A DNA stretch of 54,611 nucleotides, taken from positions 1-54,611 of the forward strand of contig JAEEYQ010000056.1 of the NCBI GenBank assembly GCA_016288215.1, given 5' to 3'. Position 1 is the stretch's first letter; every line of letters starts with the position of its first letter. A program made the translations under genes and the position numbers. Source of the stretch: Lentisphaeria bacterium (GTDB lineage: Bacteria; Verrucomicrobiota; Lentisphaeria; Oligosphaerales; Oligosphaeraceae). The notes beneath the pieces are model-generated. The model did not search any database. It was not told the origin of the DNA and saw only the letters and a list, made by a program, of their open reading frames with translations. Shown here in pieces: positions 1 through 9,172 of the stretch.

Positions 1-22
1 CGCTGCCGGGCTTTCCCCCTTT

Positions 23-138
23 GGCTGGTGGCTTTGGCGGGGATGTCACACCCGATCCCATCCCGAACTCGGCCGTTAAGGTCCCCCGCGGTGATGATAC
101 TGCGCCCAGGAGCGCGGGAACGTAACGCGCCGCCAGCC
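23..138 (+). rRNA. rrf: 5S ribosomal RNA
   Basis: The segment folds as a 5S rRNA. The terminal helix is GGCTGGTGGC (23-32) paired with GCCGCCAGCC (129-138), about 116 nt in all. The conserved internal stretch CCCGATCCCATCCCGAACTC (51-70) and the later GGGAACGTA-type region are the usual 5S landmarks. It is probably the last gene of an rRNA operon whose 16S and 23S genes lie to the left of the window. A strong terminator follows 9 nt after the helix. The exact ends are set by helix pairing and could be off by a base or two. Confidence 0.95.
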
Positions 139-147
139 TTTTTCTTC

Positions 148-190
148 GGCCCCCCGCCCTGCGAGTTCTCGCAGGGCGGGGGGCCTTTTT
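148..190 (+). terminator. Rho-independent terminator of the rRNA operon
   Basis: A perfect 15-bp GC-rich stem, GGCCCCCCGCCCTGC (148-162) with its complement at 171-185, has a short GAGTTCTC loop that can pair further. Five T residues follow. It lies directly downstream of the 5S gene, as expected for the end of an rRNA operon. Confidence 0.95.
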
Positions 191-283
191 CGTCTCATGG
201 ATTTGGAGCAGAGGAGTTGCATTTGCCCTGTCGGAATGCATATTATAAGGTGTCATGTCGTGTGGGCCAATGGCATCAGGAGA

Positions 284-1507
284 ATGAAGAAGATGAATTG
301 CAATCATGTATCATTATCAAAACAAATGGATTGTGGAAAAAACCACAGCTCTCGATGGATTGACATTATTGCGGTTTTAACCCTTTTTGCTCTTCCAGCC
401 ATGACGATGCTATCCTGCCGAACCGTCTCCACGAATTACTCCTGCCAAGCGGAGCCCTTCATTCTTCTCTTCCCTGAACAGGATGCCGTCATCACTCAGC
501 ACACTCAGGAACAGGATGCGTTCAGTCATCTTTTGGAAGATGATGCTCCTCAAGCCCAAGACCAGGAGGATTGGCTGGCTCCTCGCCGAAAAGCGCAGGG
601 GGATCTTTCTCTGCCCAAGACGAACTGTTTCAGCTGGCGTTGCCAAAACGGCGACATTGAGGCGCATCAAATAGAGATTTCAGAGGATCCGAAGTTCCAA
701 GTCTCTGTATTTCATTTTATTGTGGAGCCAGGAAAGAACGAGGCGCTGGTGCACAGCCTAAAGGCGAATGCCACCTATTATTGGCGTGTGATCGGAACAG
801 ACAGTCAGGCACGTCCCCTTAGCTCTGCGGTTTCCTGTTTCAGAACTGCTGATGAGATTCCCCGCTGGATTCGGGTGGATGGAGTCTCCAACGTTAGAGA
901 CATGGGTGGCTGGAACACCAAAGACGGCCATCGCGTGCGTCAAGGTCTTGTCTTTCGAGGAGGGGAGATGCGTTGCCATATGATTGCCACCGCAGAAGGC
1001 CTTCGTTTTGTGGAGCAGGAACTTGGTCTGAGGAGTTTGTTGGATTTGCGGGGGAAGGGAGAATTAGATGTGGACCCCACTCATGGCTCTGCGCTGACGG
1101 CCTCTGTCCGTTGGCATAACACGCCTATCGCCGCCTATGCTGCATGTGGCTCCGATTCCTACAAATCACTGTATGCCAATGCATTCCGTATTATCATAGA
1201 GCCAACGAATCTTCCTTTGTACACCCACTGCTGGGGTGGCGCCGACCGCACAGGAACCATGATTTTCCTGCTCAATGGGGCTTTGGGAGTTCCGGAGGAA
1301 GACCTTATCCGTGACTATGAGCTGACATCTTTGTCCATCTGGGGCGTCCGCTCCCGTGAGACTGAGGCGTTCAAGGGGTTGCTTGCACTTCTGGAATCCC
1401 TTGCCCCCGGACAGGATATGCAGGCAAAGGCCATTGCCTACTGGAAATCCATTGGCATCACGGACAATGAAATCTTGCGCCTTCAGGAACTGTTCTTGGA
1501 ACACTAG
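284..1507 (+). CDS. Secreted tyrosine-protein phosphatase (Y_phosphatase3-like) with fibronectin-III-like domain
   Basis: A 407-residue protein, probably exported. A hydrophobic stretch around residues 27-41 precedes the sequence MLSC, a weak lipobox. Residues about 90-185 resemble a fibronectin type III module (a WRC...ATYYWRVIG pattern). The C-terminal half has NVRDMGG at residue 203 and the catalytic loop HCWGGADRTG, with Cys316 and Arg322 spaced C-X5-R. Both are typical of IphP/SiwB-like bacterial tyrosine phosphatases, which hydrolyse phosphotyrosine or phosphoinositides. The substrate cannot be told from sequence. The start at 284 is chosen because CAGGAGA lies just before it; an ATG at 197 in the same frame would put an unlikely tail ahead of the signal segment. 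The gene stands alone between the rRNA terminator and tRNA-Arg. Confidence 0.85.
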   Translation: MKKMNCNHVSLSKQMDCGKNHSSRWIDIIAVLTLFALPAMTMLSCRTVSTNYSCQAEPFILLFPEQDAVITQHTQEQDAFSHLLEDDAPQAQDQEDWLAPRRKAQGDLSLPKTNCFSWRCQNGDIEAHQIEISEDPKFQVSVFHFIVEPGKNEALVHSLKANATYYWRVIGTDSQARPLSSAVSCFRTADEIPRWIRVDGVSNVRDMGGWNTKDGHRVRQGLVFRGGEMRCHMIATAEGLRFVEQELGLRSLLDLRGKGELDVDPTHGSALTASVRWHNTPIAAYAACGSDSYKSLYANAFRIIIEPTNLPLYTHCWGGADRTGTMIFLLNGALGVPEEDLIRDYELTSLSIWGVRSRETEAFKGLLALLESLAPGQDMQAKAIAYWKSIGITDNEILRLQELFLEH

Positions 1508-1603
1508 AAATGCATAACTGATTCTTCATAGGATAAATAACATATAAAAACGTCGTCGTTTTCCTGAGGGAGGCGTCAGTGTCTTCTGTACAACTTGGGT
1601 TTG

Positions 1604-1651
1604 CACAAAAAAAGCCTTGATTACCATAAATGGTTAAAAACAAGGCTTTTC
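1604..1651 (-). terminator. Terminator downstream of tRNA-Arg
   Basis: On the minus strand, AAAAGCCTTG (1641-1650) pairs with CAAGGCTTTT (1610-1619) across a 21-nt loop, and the T-run continues to about 1604. It lies 12 nt after the tRNA-Arg 3' end. The symmetric A and T flanks mean it could also end the plus-strand phosphatase transcript. Confidence 0.75.
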
Positions 1652-1662
1652 GGCATAAAAAA

Positions 1663-1738
<76 letters not shown>

Positions 1739-1802
1739 TCAACGATATATAATGTATCCTGCTAACGGCTTTATGTCAAAGCCTCAGGACAACAATCCCA
1801 TG

Positions 1803-3104
1803 TCATCGGCTGCCGTAAAAGGCGGCCAGGGCGCGGATAAGGCTGACATGGTCGTCCACGCCGCCTAGTTCGCGGCAGCTGTGCATGGCCAGCAGTGGCG
1901 TTCCGATGTCCACTCCGGGGACGCCGAGAAGGGCGGAGCAGGTGGGGCCGATGGTGGAGCCGCACGGCATATCGGAGCGGTTGATAAAGTCCTGCACGGG
2001 AATCTGATGGCATTTGCACAAGTTTCGGAATGCGGCGGCGGTGGCGGCGTTGGAGCTGTAGTTCAGCGAGGCGTTGCTTTTGATGACGATGCCATGGTTG
2101 AGCAGAGGAGCATAGCCGCTGTCGTGCTTTTCGGGGTAATTGGGATGCAGTCCATGGGCGGAATCCACGGACACGATGGCGGAATGGGCCAGTGCGCGGA
2201 AGACATCCTCTGAAGTGCCTTTCATGCAGGATGTTATCCGTTCCAGCGTGGTGCGAAGGAAGGAGGATTGGGCTCCTTGGGCGGAGCGGCTGCCCACCTC
2301 TTCGTTGTCCGCAAGGAACATGACTTGAATGGAATCCGCAGGACTGGCTTGCAGCAGGGCGGTCAAGGCGGCGTGGCAGGAGCTCAAGTTATCCAGCCGC
2401 GGAGAGCTGATGAGATCACCATCGATGCCGCAGCGCGTGGCGGGTTGGCTGTCGTAGAGGAACAGATCCATGTCCAAAAGGTCGCCAAGGCCGCATTGGG
2501 CGGCGTGACAGATTTGCAGCAGAAGGGCTTCCGAAGTTGCCTGGCCGAAGACGGCCGCCAGATGCTGCTGCGGATTGTATTCGTTGGAGCGGTTGATGTC
2601 CCTTCCCAAATGGATGGCAAGGTTGGGGATGACGGCGATGGGCTGCCTCAAATCAATGCGACGAAGGGAGAGCTGGCCGGTTTCAGCATTGCTGCAGGCG
2701 ACGCGCCCCGCCATGCTTAGCGGTCGGTCAAGCCAGCTTCCGTGAATGAGGCCGCCGTAGATTTCCACGGGGACGCGCAATTGTCCCGCCACCATGGCCG
2801 CCCCGTGCATCTTCAGCTTGGGCGCAGGACTGTCCGTGTGGGCTGTTATAATTTTAAATCCTTGATTTGCAATATATTGTGAGTTATCATTGCCAAGGCG
2901 GAAGGCAAGCAGTGCAGATTGATTGCGCTGCACATAGTAGCCTTTCTCCGGCTTCAGGTTCCAAGGCTCCCCTTCATCCAGAGGGAGAAAGCCCTTTTCC
3001 TCAAGCAAATGACATGCGTTGGCGGTGGCATGGGTGGCGGTCGGGCTTGCATTGAGATAGTCAAATAGTTGCTGGACAATAAGTTGAGATGTTTCGTTCA
3101 TCAT
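1803..3104 (-). CDS. apeB: M18 family aminopeptidase
   Basis: A 433-residue cytosolic zinc aminopeptidase of family M18 (aspartyl aminopeptidase/yeast Lap4 type), which removes N-terminal residues from peptides. Metal-ligand motifs of the family are visible in order: ITAHTDSPAPKLK near residue 85, LADNEEVGS near 265, SVDSAHGLHPNYPEKHD near 310 and, close to the C-terminus, SDMPCGSTIGPT and MHSCRELGGVDDH. Length is normal for the family and there is no signal peptide. Two consecutive ATG codons (3104 and 3101) are possible starts. The upstream DNA at 3150-3175 has an AT-rich promoter-like sequence shared with the divergent FGE-like gene. Confidence 0.95.
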   Translation of the reverse strand: MMNETSQLIVQQLFDYLNASPTATHATANACHLLEEKGFLPLDEGEPWNLKPEKGYYVQRNQSALLAFRLGNDNSQYIANQGFKIITAHTDSPAPKLKMHGAAMVAGQLRVPVEIYGGLIHGSWLDRPLSMAGRVACSNAETGQLSLRRIDLRQPIAVIPNLAIHLGRDINRSNEYNPQQHLAAVFGQATSEALLLQICHAAQCGLGDLLDMDLFLYDSQPATRCGIDGDLISSPRLDNLSSCHAALTALLQASPADSIQVMFLADNEEVGSRSAQGAQSSFLRTTLERITSCMKGTSEDVFRALAHSAIVSVDSAHGLHPNYPEKHDSGYAPLLNHGIVIKSNASLNYSSNAATAAAFRNLCKCHQIPVQDFINRSDMPCGSTIGPTCSALLGVPGVDIGTPLLAMHSCRELGGVDDHVSLIRALAAFYGSR

Positions 3105-3152
3105 GGTGTGTTGGTTTTGCGAATGGAAAGGGATGGGTTTTATCTTGTCATC

Positions 3153-3172
3153 CTATATAATATAAGGTATAT
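3153..3172. promoter_or_regulatory. AT-rich promoter-like segment between divergent genes
   Basis: The sequence CTATATAATATAAGGTATAT holds TATAAT-like hexamers on both strands and sits between the divergent aminopeptidase and FGE-like genes. Closely similar TATATA-AGG-TAT sequences precede the DUF4838 gene (8479-8502) and the small coiled-coil gene (19505-19526). No clear -35 element was identified, so this is only a candidate. Confidence 0.35.
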
Positions 3173-3225
3173 TTCATGATGTGCCGTTATGAATTATCTC
3201 TTCCATCGTTTTTGGGAGGCTCAGC

Positions 3226-4347
3226 ATGAAGCACCACATTTGCCGTCTCATTGCGCTGCTGCTCATCTGGCACGGCGTCCAACGACACGTTCAGGCGGGG
3301 GACGATGTTCCGCCGGGGCCTGTCTATGTCAAGATTCCTCCCACGGAGGGCTATCGCTATGGCCGTTCCGTGGCCAACTATCCGGGGGAGGGGGAAGTCG
3401 TTCCCATCCTCAAGCCCTACTTCATCAGCAAAGGGCCCATCACCAACGCAGAATATATGGAATTTGTTGGCGCGACGGGACATGCGGCACCGTCGTACTG
3501 GCCTGTCGGAGGTGTTCCAGAGGGCAAGGAGAGGCATCCGGTCACGGGAGTCTCCTATCAGGACGCCTTGGATTTCTGCAACTGGCTGGATGAGATGAGC
3601 CGCCACTGGCATATCCGCCTGCCGACGGAGCTGGAGTGGGAGCGGGCCGCCTGCGGAGATTCCGCGAGGGAGTATCCGTGGGGCGACCATGCAGGACAGT
3701 CTGTTTACGGGACGACCTTGCTGACGCAGTGCAATTTCAACAGTGTGGCCACGCTGTTTTATCTGTCCAAAATTCCGCAGCAGCCGCTTCTGTGCATCAA
3801 CCCCAATTCCCCTTTCCATAAACAGCGCTTTCCGCTGAAGGAGCTGATTTCCATCCTTCCCGATGGGCGGGCGGCTGGATGGCAGGCGACGGCGGAGCGG
3901 CCGGGTTTCCTTGAGACGGATCTGATGGCGGGGCTGCTGGCCAATGGCGGCCACACGGTTCCCGTCAATGCCTACATGCGCAATGTCAGCCCCTTTGGAT
4001 GCCATGACATGGTCGGCAATGTGTGGGAGTGGACTTGCACGCCGTTTGGCATTGAGGGAAAACGATTTAGAACGATCTTCATGGTGCGCGGCGGCTCTTG
4101 GGCTGATGACATTTCCGTCTGCACCTGCACAAACCGGGGGGAAAGCCGGCGGGCAGACAGCCATGACGGCCGCGTGGGCTTTCGTGTGGTGGCGGTCGCG
4201 GCGAAGAAGCCGCCCCGACAGCGCCCCATCTCCAGCACGGAAACCGGCTTGACGAAAAACAAGGCGCCCCGTTTCAAGTTCGGAACGGAGCGCGATGCAT
4301 GGCGGAGTCCGGCAAGGCCCGTGAAGACAATCCGCAGACGGAAATAG
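3226..4347 (+). CDS. Secreted formylglycine-generating-enzyme (FGE/SUMF1) domain protein
   Basis: A 373-residue protein with an N-terminal signal peptide (residues 1-25, ending near HVQAG). The FGE-sulfatase domain fold is recognisable by ISKGPITNAEYMEF, HPVTGVSYQDALDFCNWLD, RLPTELEWERAACG, YPWGDHAG, MVGNVWEW and VRGGSWAD...GRVGFRVV. A GGGAGG-like ribosome site precedes the ATG. In true FGE two cysteines spaced by five residues oxidise the sulfatase cysteine. Here the first position after RGGSWA is Asp and only the second (Cys in VCTC) remains, so sulfatase activation is unlikely. Such secreted FGE-fold proteins often serve as binding or scaffold domains. The C-terminal 45 residues are basic and contain no recognised domain. 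Confidence 0.85.
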   Translation: MKHHICRLIALLLIWHGVQRHVQAGDDVPPGPVYVKIPPTEGYRYGRSVANYPGEGEVVPILKPYFISKGPITNAEYMEFVGATGHAAPSYWPVGGVPEGKERHPVTGVSYQDALDFCNWLDEMSRHWHIRLPTELEWERAACGDSAREYPWGDHAGQSVYGTTLLTQCNFNSVATLFYLSKIPQQPLLCINPNSPFHKQRFPLKELISILPDGRAAGWQATAERPGFLETDLMAGLLANGGHTVPVNAYMRNVSPFGCHDMVGNVWEWTCTPFGIEGKRFRTIFMVRGGSWADDISVCTCTNRGESRRADSHDGRVGFRVVAVAAKKPPRQRPISSTETGLTKNKAPRFKFGTERDAWRSPARPVKTIRRRK

Positions 4348-4440
4348 AAATTGTCCATGTGTAAAATTAGTGGATCTGCCATGGCATGGGTTTTGCGAGG
4401 CCCTGAACGCTAAGCTTCCCAACGCAAGTCGCCATCGCCT

Positions 4441-5484
4441 CTATTGAGTCAGCGCATAGACCAGGATATTGGTGCCGAGCCGGGTGTAGAAGACATGGGC
4501 GAAGTCACTGATTTCACGGCTGTTATAATAGCGGAAGACCCGCCAGACGTTGCCGGGCTCGTTGGCCCATGCGGGCATGGCGTTGTCCTGACAATAGATG
4601 ATGTCCTTTGCCTGGTCCTCTCGCGTCACCTCGAATTTGGGTCCGCCGTAGGCGGCGTTTTTGAGATAGTCGCCGAGTCCGTCCGTGCTTTCCAAGACGC
4701 GGAACTGGATGCTGGTAACCCATTGGCCAAGAGCATTTTTGGCCCATCCCATGGCGATGATGGGCGTCACGAGAACGGCGATGCGGCCATGGAGTCGCAG
4801 GGCGGCGGCGGAGTAGGTGCCGTCGGGGAACTTCTCCTTTTCCGTGTAGCTGCGGACGGTGGCGGGAAGAAGAGAGGTGTCCGGAAGTCCCTGATAGAAG
4901 CTGCGGAAGAGGGGATCGGTCCGTGGCAGCGGCTGGAAGCGGTGTTCGGGGAAGATGTCCGCGAAGGCCTCCTTGATTTCGGGGGAGGCGTCCCATTCCG
5001 CATAGCTGTGGTGCTGAGCGACTTCTGGATGCTCCCGCAGAAAAGACGCCGTGATGCCGGCGTCAATGTAGAGGAATCCGCCGTTTTCCAGATAGGCCTT
5101 GAGGGAAGCCCGCTCTTGGGGACTGAAGGTCCAATCCTTTCTGTCAGCGGCATTTGCGTAGACGAAAGGGCATTGGTTCAGCCGTTCGTCGGTAAAGTCG
5201 CGAATGACGATGGGCTCAGGGACAATGTTGGCGGTGGTCTGTTCGCGGACATGGGTCAGAAGGGAGGGCAGGGCCCCCGGATAGTTCATTTCCCACAAAT
5301 TGTCGGAGGGCCGCAGTTGCGCGACGCGAACCTCCGGTCGGCCCGTGCGCGGGTCCGCAGCCGCACCGTCCGTTGTAAGTCTCTGCGCAACAGAGGGTTG
5401 TGAATCCGCTGCCAAGGCCACCATCATGGCCATGGCGGCGATGGCGGCGATGATGGACCTGGCGGGAGTCATGATGTCTATCAT
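4441..5484 (-). CDS. DUF4159 domain protein, exported
   Basis: A 347-residue protein whose first 30 residues form a hydrophobic signal peptide (AAIAAMAMMVALAA, cleavage near AVA/ADS). The rest matches the DUF4159 family: VAQLRPSDNLWEMNYPGALPSLL, then FVYANAADRKDWTFSPQERASLKAYLENGGFLYIDAG, which resembles a glutamine-amidotransferase-like ThuA fold. No enzymatic role is established. The start at 5484 forms an ATGA overlap with the stop codon of the upstream DUF4838 gene, with GGAAGA just before it, so the two are probably translationally coupled. ATG codons at 5496 and 5472 are alternatives. The signal-peptide coding region is a run of ATG/GCC triplets. Confidence 0.85.
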   Translation of the reverse strand: MIDIMTPARSIIAAIAAMAMMVALAADSQPSVAQRLTTDGAAADPRTGRPEVRVAQLRPSDNLWEMNYPGALPSLLTHVREQTTANIVPEPIVIRDFTDERLNQCPFVYANAADRKDWTFSPQERASLKAYLENGGFLYIDAGITASFLREHPEVAQHHSYAEWDASPEIKEAFADIFPEHRFQPLPRTDPLFRSFYQGLPDTSLLPATVRSYTEKEKFPDGTYSAAALRLHGRIAVLVTPIIAMGWAKNALGQWVTSIQFRVLESTDGLGDYLKNAAYGGPKFEVTREDQAKDIIYCQDNAMPAWANEPGNVWRVFRYYNSREISDFAHVFYTRLGTNILVYALTQ

Positions 5485-8471
5485 TCTTCCGTGCATTCAA
5501 CGCAGTCCAGATAGACGCCGTTGATGGCGGAGGGGGTGCCGTTGCCGAAGCGTCCAGGGCCCATCCAGATGACGTCGATGGGGTCGGGCTTCCAATGTTC
5601 AGCGATGGTGACCCACTGATAGCCGCTTTTGGCCTCCTTTACGCTGACGGACATGTTGGCAACATAGATTTGCGTGGCCGGATTGTAGATGCCGCCCCAT
5701 AAGGCCTCGCCCTCCGCGCTTCGGGGGTCGATGCGGACCCGTGCACGGACGCGGTAGGTCTTGCCGCTTTCCACGAGGCTACGGTCAAGCAAGCAGGGTT
5801 TGAACTGGATGCACCATTCGTAGTGGGTGTTGAACATTTTCACGGCCGCGAGGTCAGTAGCCTCCTGATCAATGACGTAGTCACCCCAGAAGCCCGGTCG
5901 GTTGATGGGGATGTTGGCGTCTTGGAACAGAACGCGGTTTTTGGCATCCCCCTGCGCGGCGGGCGCGGAGACCTTCGGCAGATCCGTCGCCATGGATGGG
6001 GTCAGCACGAATTGACGGGATAGCGTGGCGTTGGCGGCCAGTTCCTGTGCGGCGCCGAAGAAAGCGATGTCGATGTTGCCCGAGCGGTTCCAGATTTGGA
6101 GGAACAGGCGCTCCGGAAGTTCGGGAATCTTGAGGGTCATCGCCTTTCCCGTGGCGGCGGAGGCAATGGTAAGTGTTTGCTTTCCAGTGAGTTCTGCGGA
6201 TTTGATGGAGACGAAGTCGTTGATGGCGCCGGCTTCGGGCGTGAAGACTTTCCACGGCCCGTTGTCCAGTTTCCAGCAATAGGAGGCCGTTTTGCCGAGG
6301 TTGCAGGCAAAATAGGCGGAGTATTTCTGCTGTCTGGCCTCCTGGGTCTTGTTGCGAATCTTCAACTCCATTTGTAAGTCATTGCCTATCAATGACATAT
6401 TCTGTGTCGCCGCAAGTTCCTTCGTCTCATGAACCATGGTCAGGGCCGAGTCCGTCGCTTCGACGACCTTGTAGATGTCCTTCACTTCCTGCGTGGTCGA
6501 CGGGCCGACGACGAGAAGCGCGCCGCCCTTGTTGCCGTTGAGGTAGTTGAAGCCGTCTTTGTCATTCAGGATGCCGACCTGTCCGCCGAGGGACGGGGCG
6601 ACAGTGGCCTTCAGACTGCCGGACTTCAGATTGACCACGGGAATGTCCGCGGCCTCCTGCACCCAGTTGGTGTGTTCGGCGTTTCCGCTTTCGCGGATGA
6701 TGATATTCAGTTTGCCGACGCCTTCGGGGCCGACTTCGTCAAAGCGGGTCAGCAGTTCCCGCACGATGGCCTGCTGGGCGGGGTCAAAATGTATTCCGTC
6801 GTCTTCCCAAAAGCGGTTCAGCGGTTTCGGAATCCGTTCATAGCGAGCATAATACACAGGAATGGAGCTTTTGCGGACATTGTAGCGCAGGATGGGGTCG
6901 TCCTTGACGAGCTCCTCCGCCTGCTTCCAAAGCTCCGTGGAGCGGAGGAGGAAATCATCCGTGAGCCATTCCACGTGCATGGGGAACCAGATGTTGATGT
7001 GCTTTTCAGGGGAGTTGACCAACGATTGCAGCTCGTCGAAGTACTTGCGGACCAAGGGCGCGGCGGCGCCGTAGTAGCCCTTCATGAAATCGTCGACAAG
7101 GGCGTCCACATTCTGTTCAGGGTTCCAGAGCAGCTTGGCGAGGAGCCAGCCGCGCAGTTCGGCGAATTCGGCGTGGTAGCCCTGATAGGCGCCTTGCTCC
7201 ATGAGGCCGATGACATGGTTGTCGCGGAAGAAGCGGATGTTGCCCTGTAGGCAGCCGAAATTCGGGAAGGGGCCCAGATAGTTGTTGAAATTGGTGGTGT
7301 AGTCCCAAATGAACAGCTTGTCGGTCATGGAGCTCCAGCCTTTGATGTCCTTCACGAACTTTTGGTTCTGCGGGTCGGTGGAGACGTCGAGGGGGGAGGC
7401 GAAGTCACATTCGATGGTGCAGAGGCGGGGGACGACGTTGTGGCGCGGCTGGATGTTGACGGGCGGCGTCCGTGTGTACTGATAGGCGAGGGTCTCGATG
7501 AGGGCGTTGGGGAACTCCTTTTCGACCGCTTCGGCCACTTGGTTGACGAACCAGATGAGCAGGCCGGACTGGCCGCCGTATTTTTCGGCCAGCGCATTGC
7601 AGTTCTTGCAGGTGCAGAAATTGTAGACGTCGTTTTGGCTGAGGCTGTACATGGTGGCGTCCGGATCCTTTCGGATGCGCTCTATCATCCGTTCGGTCAT
7701 GATCTTAAGGACATCCGGGTTGCTGAGGCAGCGCTGCACATAGCCGTCTGACCGTCGGCCGCCGATTTCGCTGAAGTACTCCGGATGGGTCTTGAAGAAC
7801 TCGTCCACGGGAATCAGCTGGTCAAAGGTGTGGACAAAGAGGCCGGAGCCGAAACGGACTTTGCCGCCGTGCTGTTTGTCCAGTCTCATGGCGTTGCCGT
7901 TGCTCTTGTTGTGGTAGGCCATTTCCGTGTTGAACTGATCATACCAGAAGGATTCGCGCATGAGGAAGGCGGGAATCTGGGTCTCATTCAGTGTGACAGG
8001 AACCGTAAATTTCTGAAGCTCAGGCATTACCGTATGCCAGGAGGCGTACCAGCGGCAGCCGCCGAAGCGTTCCAGAACCTCGCAGACGCCATAAAGGGCG
8101 CCGCGCTTGCCGCCGTGGATGACCAGGTGGGGGCCGACGACTTTCAGGCTGAAGGAGTCGTTTGGCTTGTCATATTCGGGGAACTGGCAGCCGGGCAGTT
8201 CCGCCAGATAGCGCGGTTCGCCGACCAAAATCGCCTTGGAGGGCAGGGCGGCGGTGTCGTCCTGTATGGGCAGGGTGACGCCGGTCTGCTTTGCGATGGC
8301 GTTTTGTAATTCATTGCAGGCCAATAGGATAGACTCACCTGCATCGGCGGCGTGCACAATGGTGTAGGTGGCGGCGCCGCCGCGTTTGGCGAGAGTCAGC
8401 TCCGTTTTGGGCGCCGTGACGGTGGCGCAGCCCGCGGTGATCAGCAGCAAGGACAGGAATACATGCCTCAT
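5481..8471 (-). CDS. DUF4838 domain lipoprotein (glycoside-hydrolase-like)
   Basis: A 996-residue lipoprotein: MRHVFLSLLLITAGC has a clear lipobox (TAGC, Cys at residue 15). The N-terminal region (about 30-140) resembles the small alpha/beta domain that precedes catalytic barrels in hexosaminidase and alpha-glucuronidase families. The central DUF4838 part contains HPEYFSEIGGRR, VQRCLSNPDVL, SLSQNDVYNFCTCKNCNA and a likely TIM-barrel body up to about residue 560. The last 400 residues are predicted beta-rich, with a C-terminal carbohydrate-binding-like segment (LLDRSLVESGKTYRVRARVR). This suggests a surface or periplasmic polysaccharide-acting protein, but the substrate is unknown. AAGGAG lies 5 nt before the ATG. 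It overlaps the DUF4159 gene at its stop codon. Confidence 0.9.
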   Translation of the reverse strand: MRHVFLSLLLITAGCATVTAPKTELTLAKRGGAATYTIVHAADAGESILLACNELQNAIAKQTGVTLPIQDDTAALPSKAILVGEPRYLAELPGCQFPEYDKPNDSFSLKVVGPHLVIHGGKRGALYGVCEVLERFGGCRWYASWHTVMPELQKFTVPVTLNETQIPAFLMRESFWYDQFNTEMAYHNKSNGNAMRLDKQHGGKVRFGSGLFVHTFDQLIPVDEFFKTHPEYFSEIGGRRSDGYVQRCLSNPDVLKIMTERMIERIRKDPDATMYSLSQNDVYNFCTCKNCNALAEKYGGQSGLLIWFVNQVAEAVEKEFPNALIETLAYQYTRTPPVNIQPRHNVVPRLCTIECDFASPLDVSTDPQNQKFVKDIKGWSSMTDKLFIWDYTTNFNNYLGPFPNFGCLQGNIRFFRDNHVIGLMEQGAYQGYHAEFAELRGWLLAKLLWNPEQNVDALVDDFMKGYYGAAAPLVRKYFDELQSLVNSPEKHINIWFPMHVEWLTDDFLLRSTELWKQAEELVKDDPILRYNVRKSSIPVYYARYERIPKPLNRFWEDDGIHFDPAQQAIVRELLTRFDEVGPEGVGKLNIIIRESGNAEHTNWVQEAADIPVVNLKSGSLKATVAPSLGGQVGILNDKDGFNYLNGNKGGALLVVGPSTTQEVKDIYKVVEATDSALTMVHETKELAATQNMSLIGNDLQMELKIRNKTQEARQQKYSAYFACNLGKTASYCWKLDNGPWKVFTPEAGAINDFVSIKSAELTGKQTLTIASAATGKAMTLKIPELPERLFLQIWNRSGNIDIAFFGAAQELAANATLSRQFVLTPSMATDLPKVSAPAAQGDAKNRVLFQDANIPINRPGFWGDYVIDQEATDLAAVKMFNTHYEWCIQFKPCLLDRSLVESGKTYRVRARVRIDPRSAEGEALWGGIYNPATQIYVANMSVSVKEAKSGYQWVTIAEHWKPDPIDVIWMGPGRFGNGTPSAINGVYLDCVECTEE

Positions 8472-8764
8472 AGATTCTCCTTATATATAGAATATGGTAT
8501 AGAAAATGACGGACAACGATTGCCTTGTCCCTAATATATCATGACCTTTGGATTCAGGCAAGGCTGATGAATGAAAGCGGGTGCGTCCCCCTGAACGGAA
8601 AAAATGACAAATTTGGAAAAATGATGAAAAATTATTCCCAAACGACTTGCAAAAGAAAAAATGAGGGGTATTTTATATTGGTTTAAATTTCGGTTAATAG
8701 GTTCAGTCCAAAAGATGAGCCTGTGGTTCCGGTTGAATAACAAAGTGCGTAGGATTCTCTTCCT

Positions 8765-9172
8765 GTGAAAGTTAGGACTGCCATCTTCGCGTTCATGATG
8801 ACGCTGATTGCCAGCTGCGGCCTTCGGGCGGCAGAGGCGGTTGCGCGTCCGGACGTGGCGGAGTATTCCTATGACCTCTGCACCGTCATGGAGAATGTCG
8901 CGGCGGAGGAGAATGAATTTGCGCGGCCTGATGCGGGTTGCCGCAAAGTCGGCCAGCCCACGCCGGGGATTCTGCTCTCCGTGCTAATGGCCGGCGGCAT
9001 GGCCCGGCTGTTGCTTCGTCAGCGTCGACGCGCCTTGAAGCGGCTGAATACTTTCATCAAACATGTCGGTTTTTCTAGGCTTCGCAGTGAAACCCGAAGC
9101 ATCGTCCATTTCTTTGTCCCCCTTGAACCTAAATGTTGCCTGACTTGGCAACGCGTTGAACTCAGATTATGA
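8765..9172 (+). CDS. Small secreted protein with exosortase-type tail (possibly a decayed gene)
   Basis: A 135-residue frame that opens with GTG. AGGA lies 10 nt upstream. Residues 1-25 are a good signal peptide (IFAFMMTLIASCGLRAAEA). After only about 40 further residues comes GQPTPGILLSVLMAGGMARL followed by RQRRR: a Pro-Gly motif, a hydrophobic helix and a basic cluster, the three parts of an exosortase sorting signal. The same tail ends the next gene (9352-9921). About 45 further residues follow the basic cluster, which is unusual, since sorting signals normally sit at the very end. The frame may be the remnant of a longer gene fused to read-through sequence, or a true small substrate. Whether it is expressed is uncertain. 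Confidence 0.5.
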   Translation: MKVRTAIFAFMMTLIASCGLRAAEAVARPDVAEYSYDLCTVMENVAAEENEFARPDAGCRKVGQPTPGILLSVLMAGGMARLLLRQRRRALKRLNTFIKHVGFSRLRSETRSIVHFFVPLEPKCCLTWQRVELRL

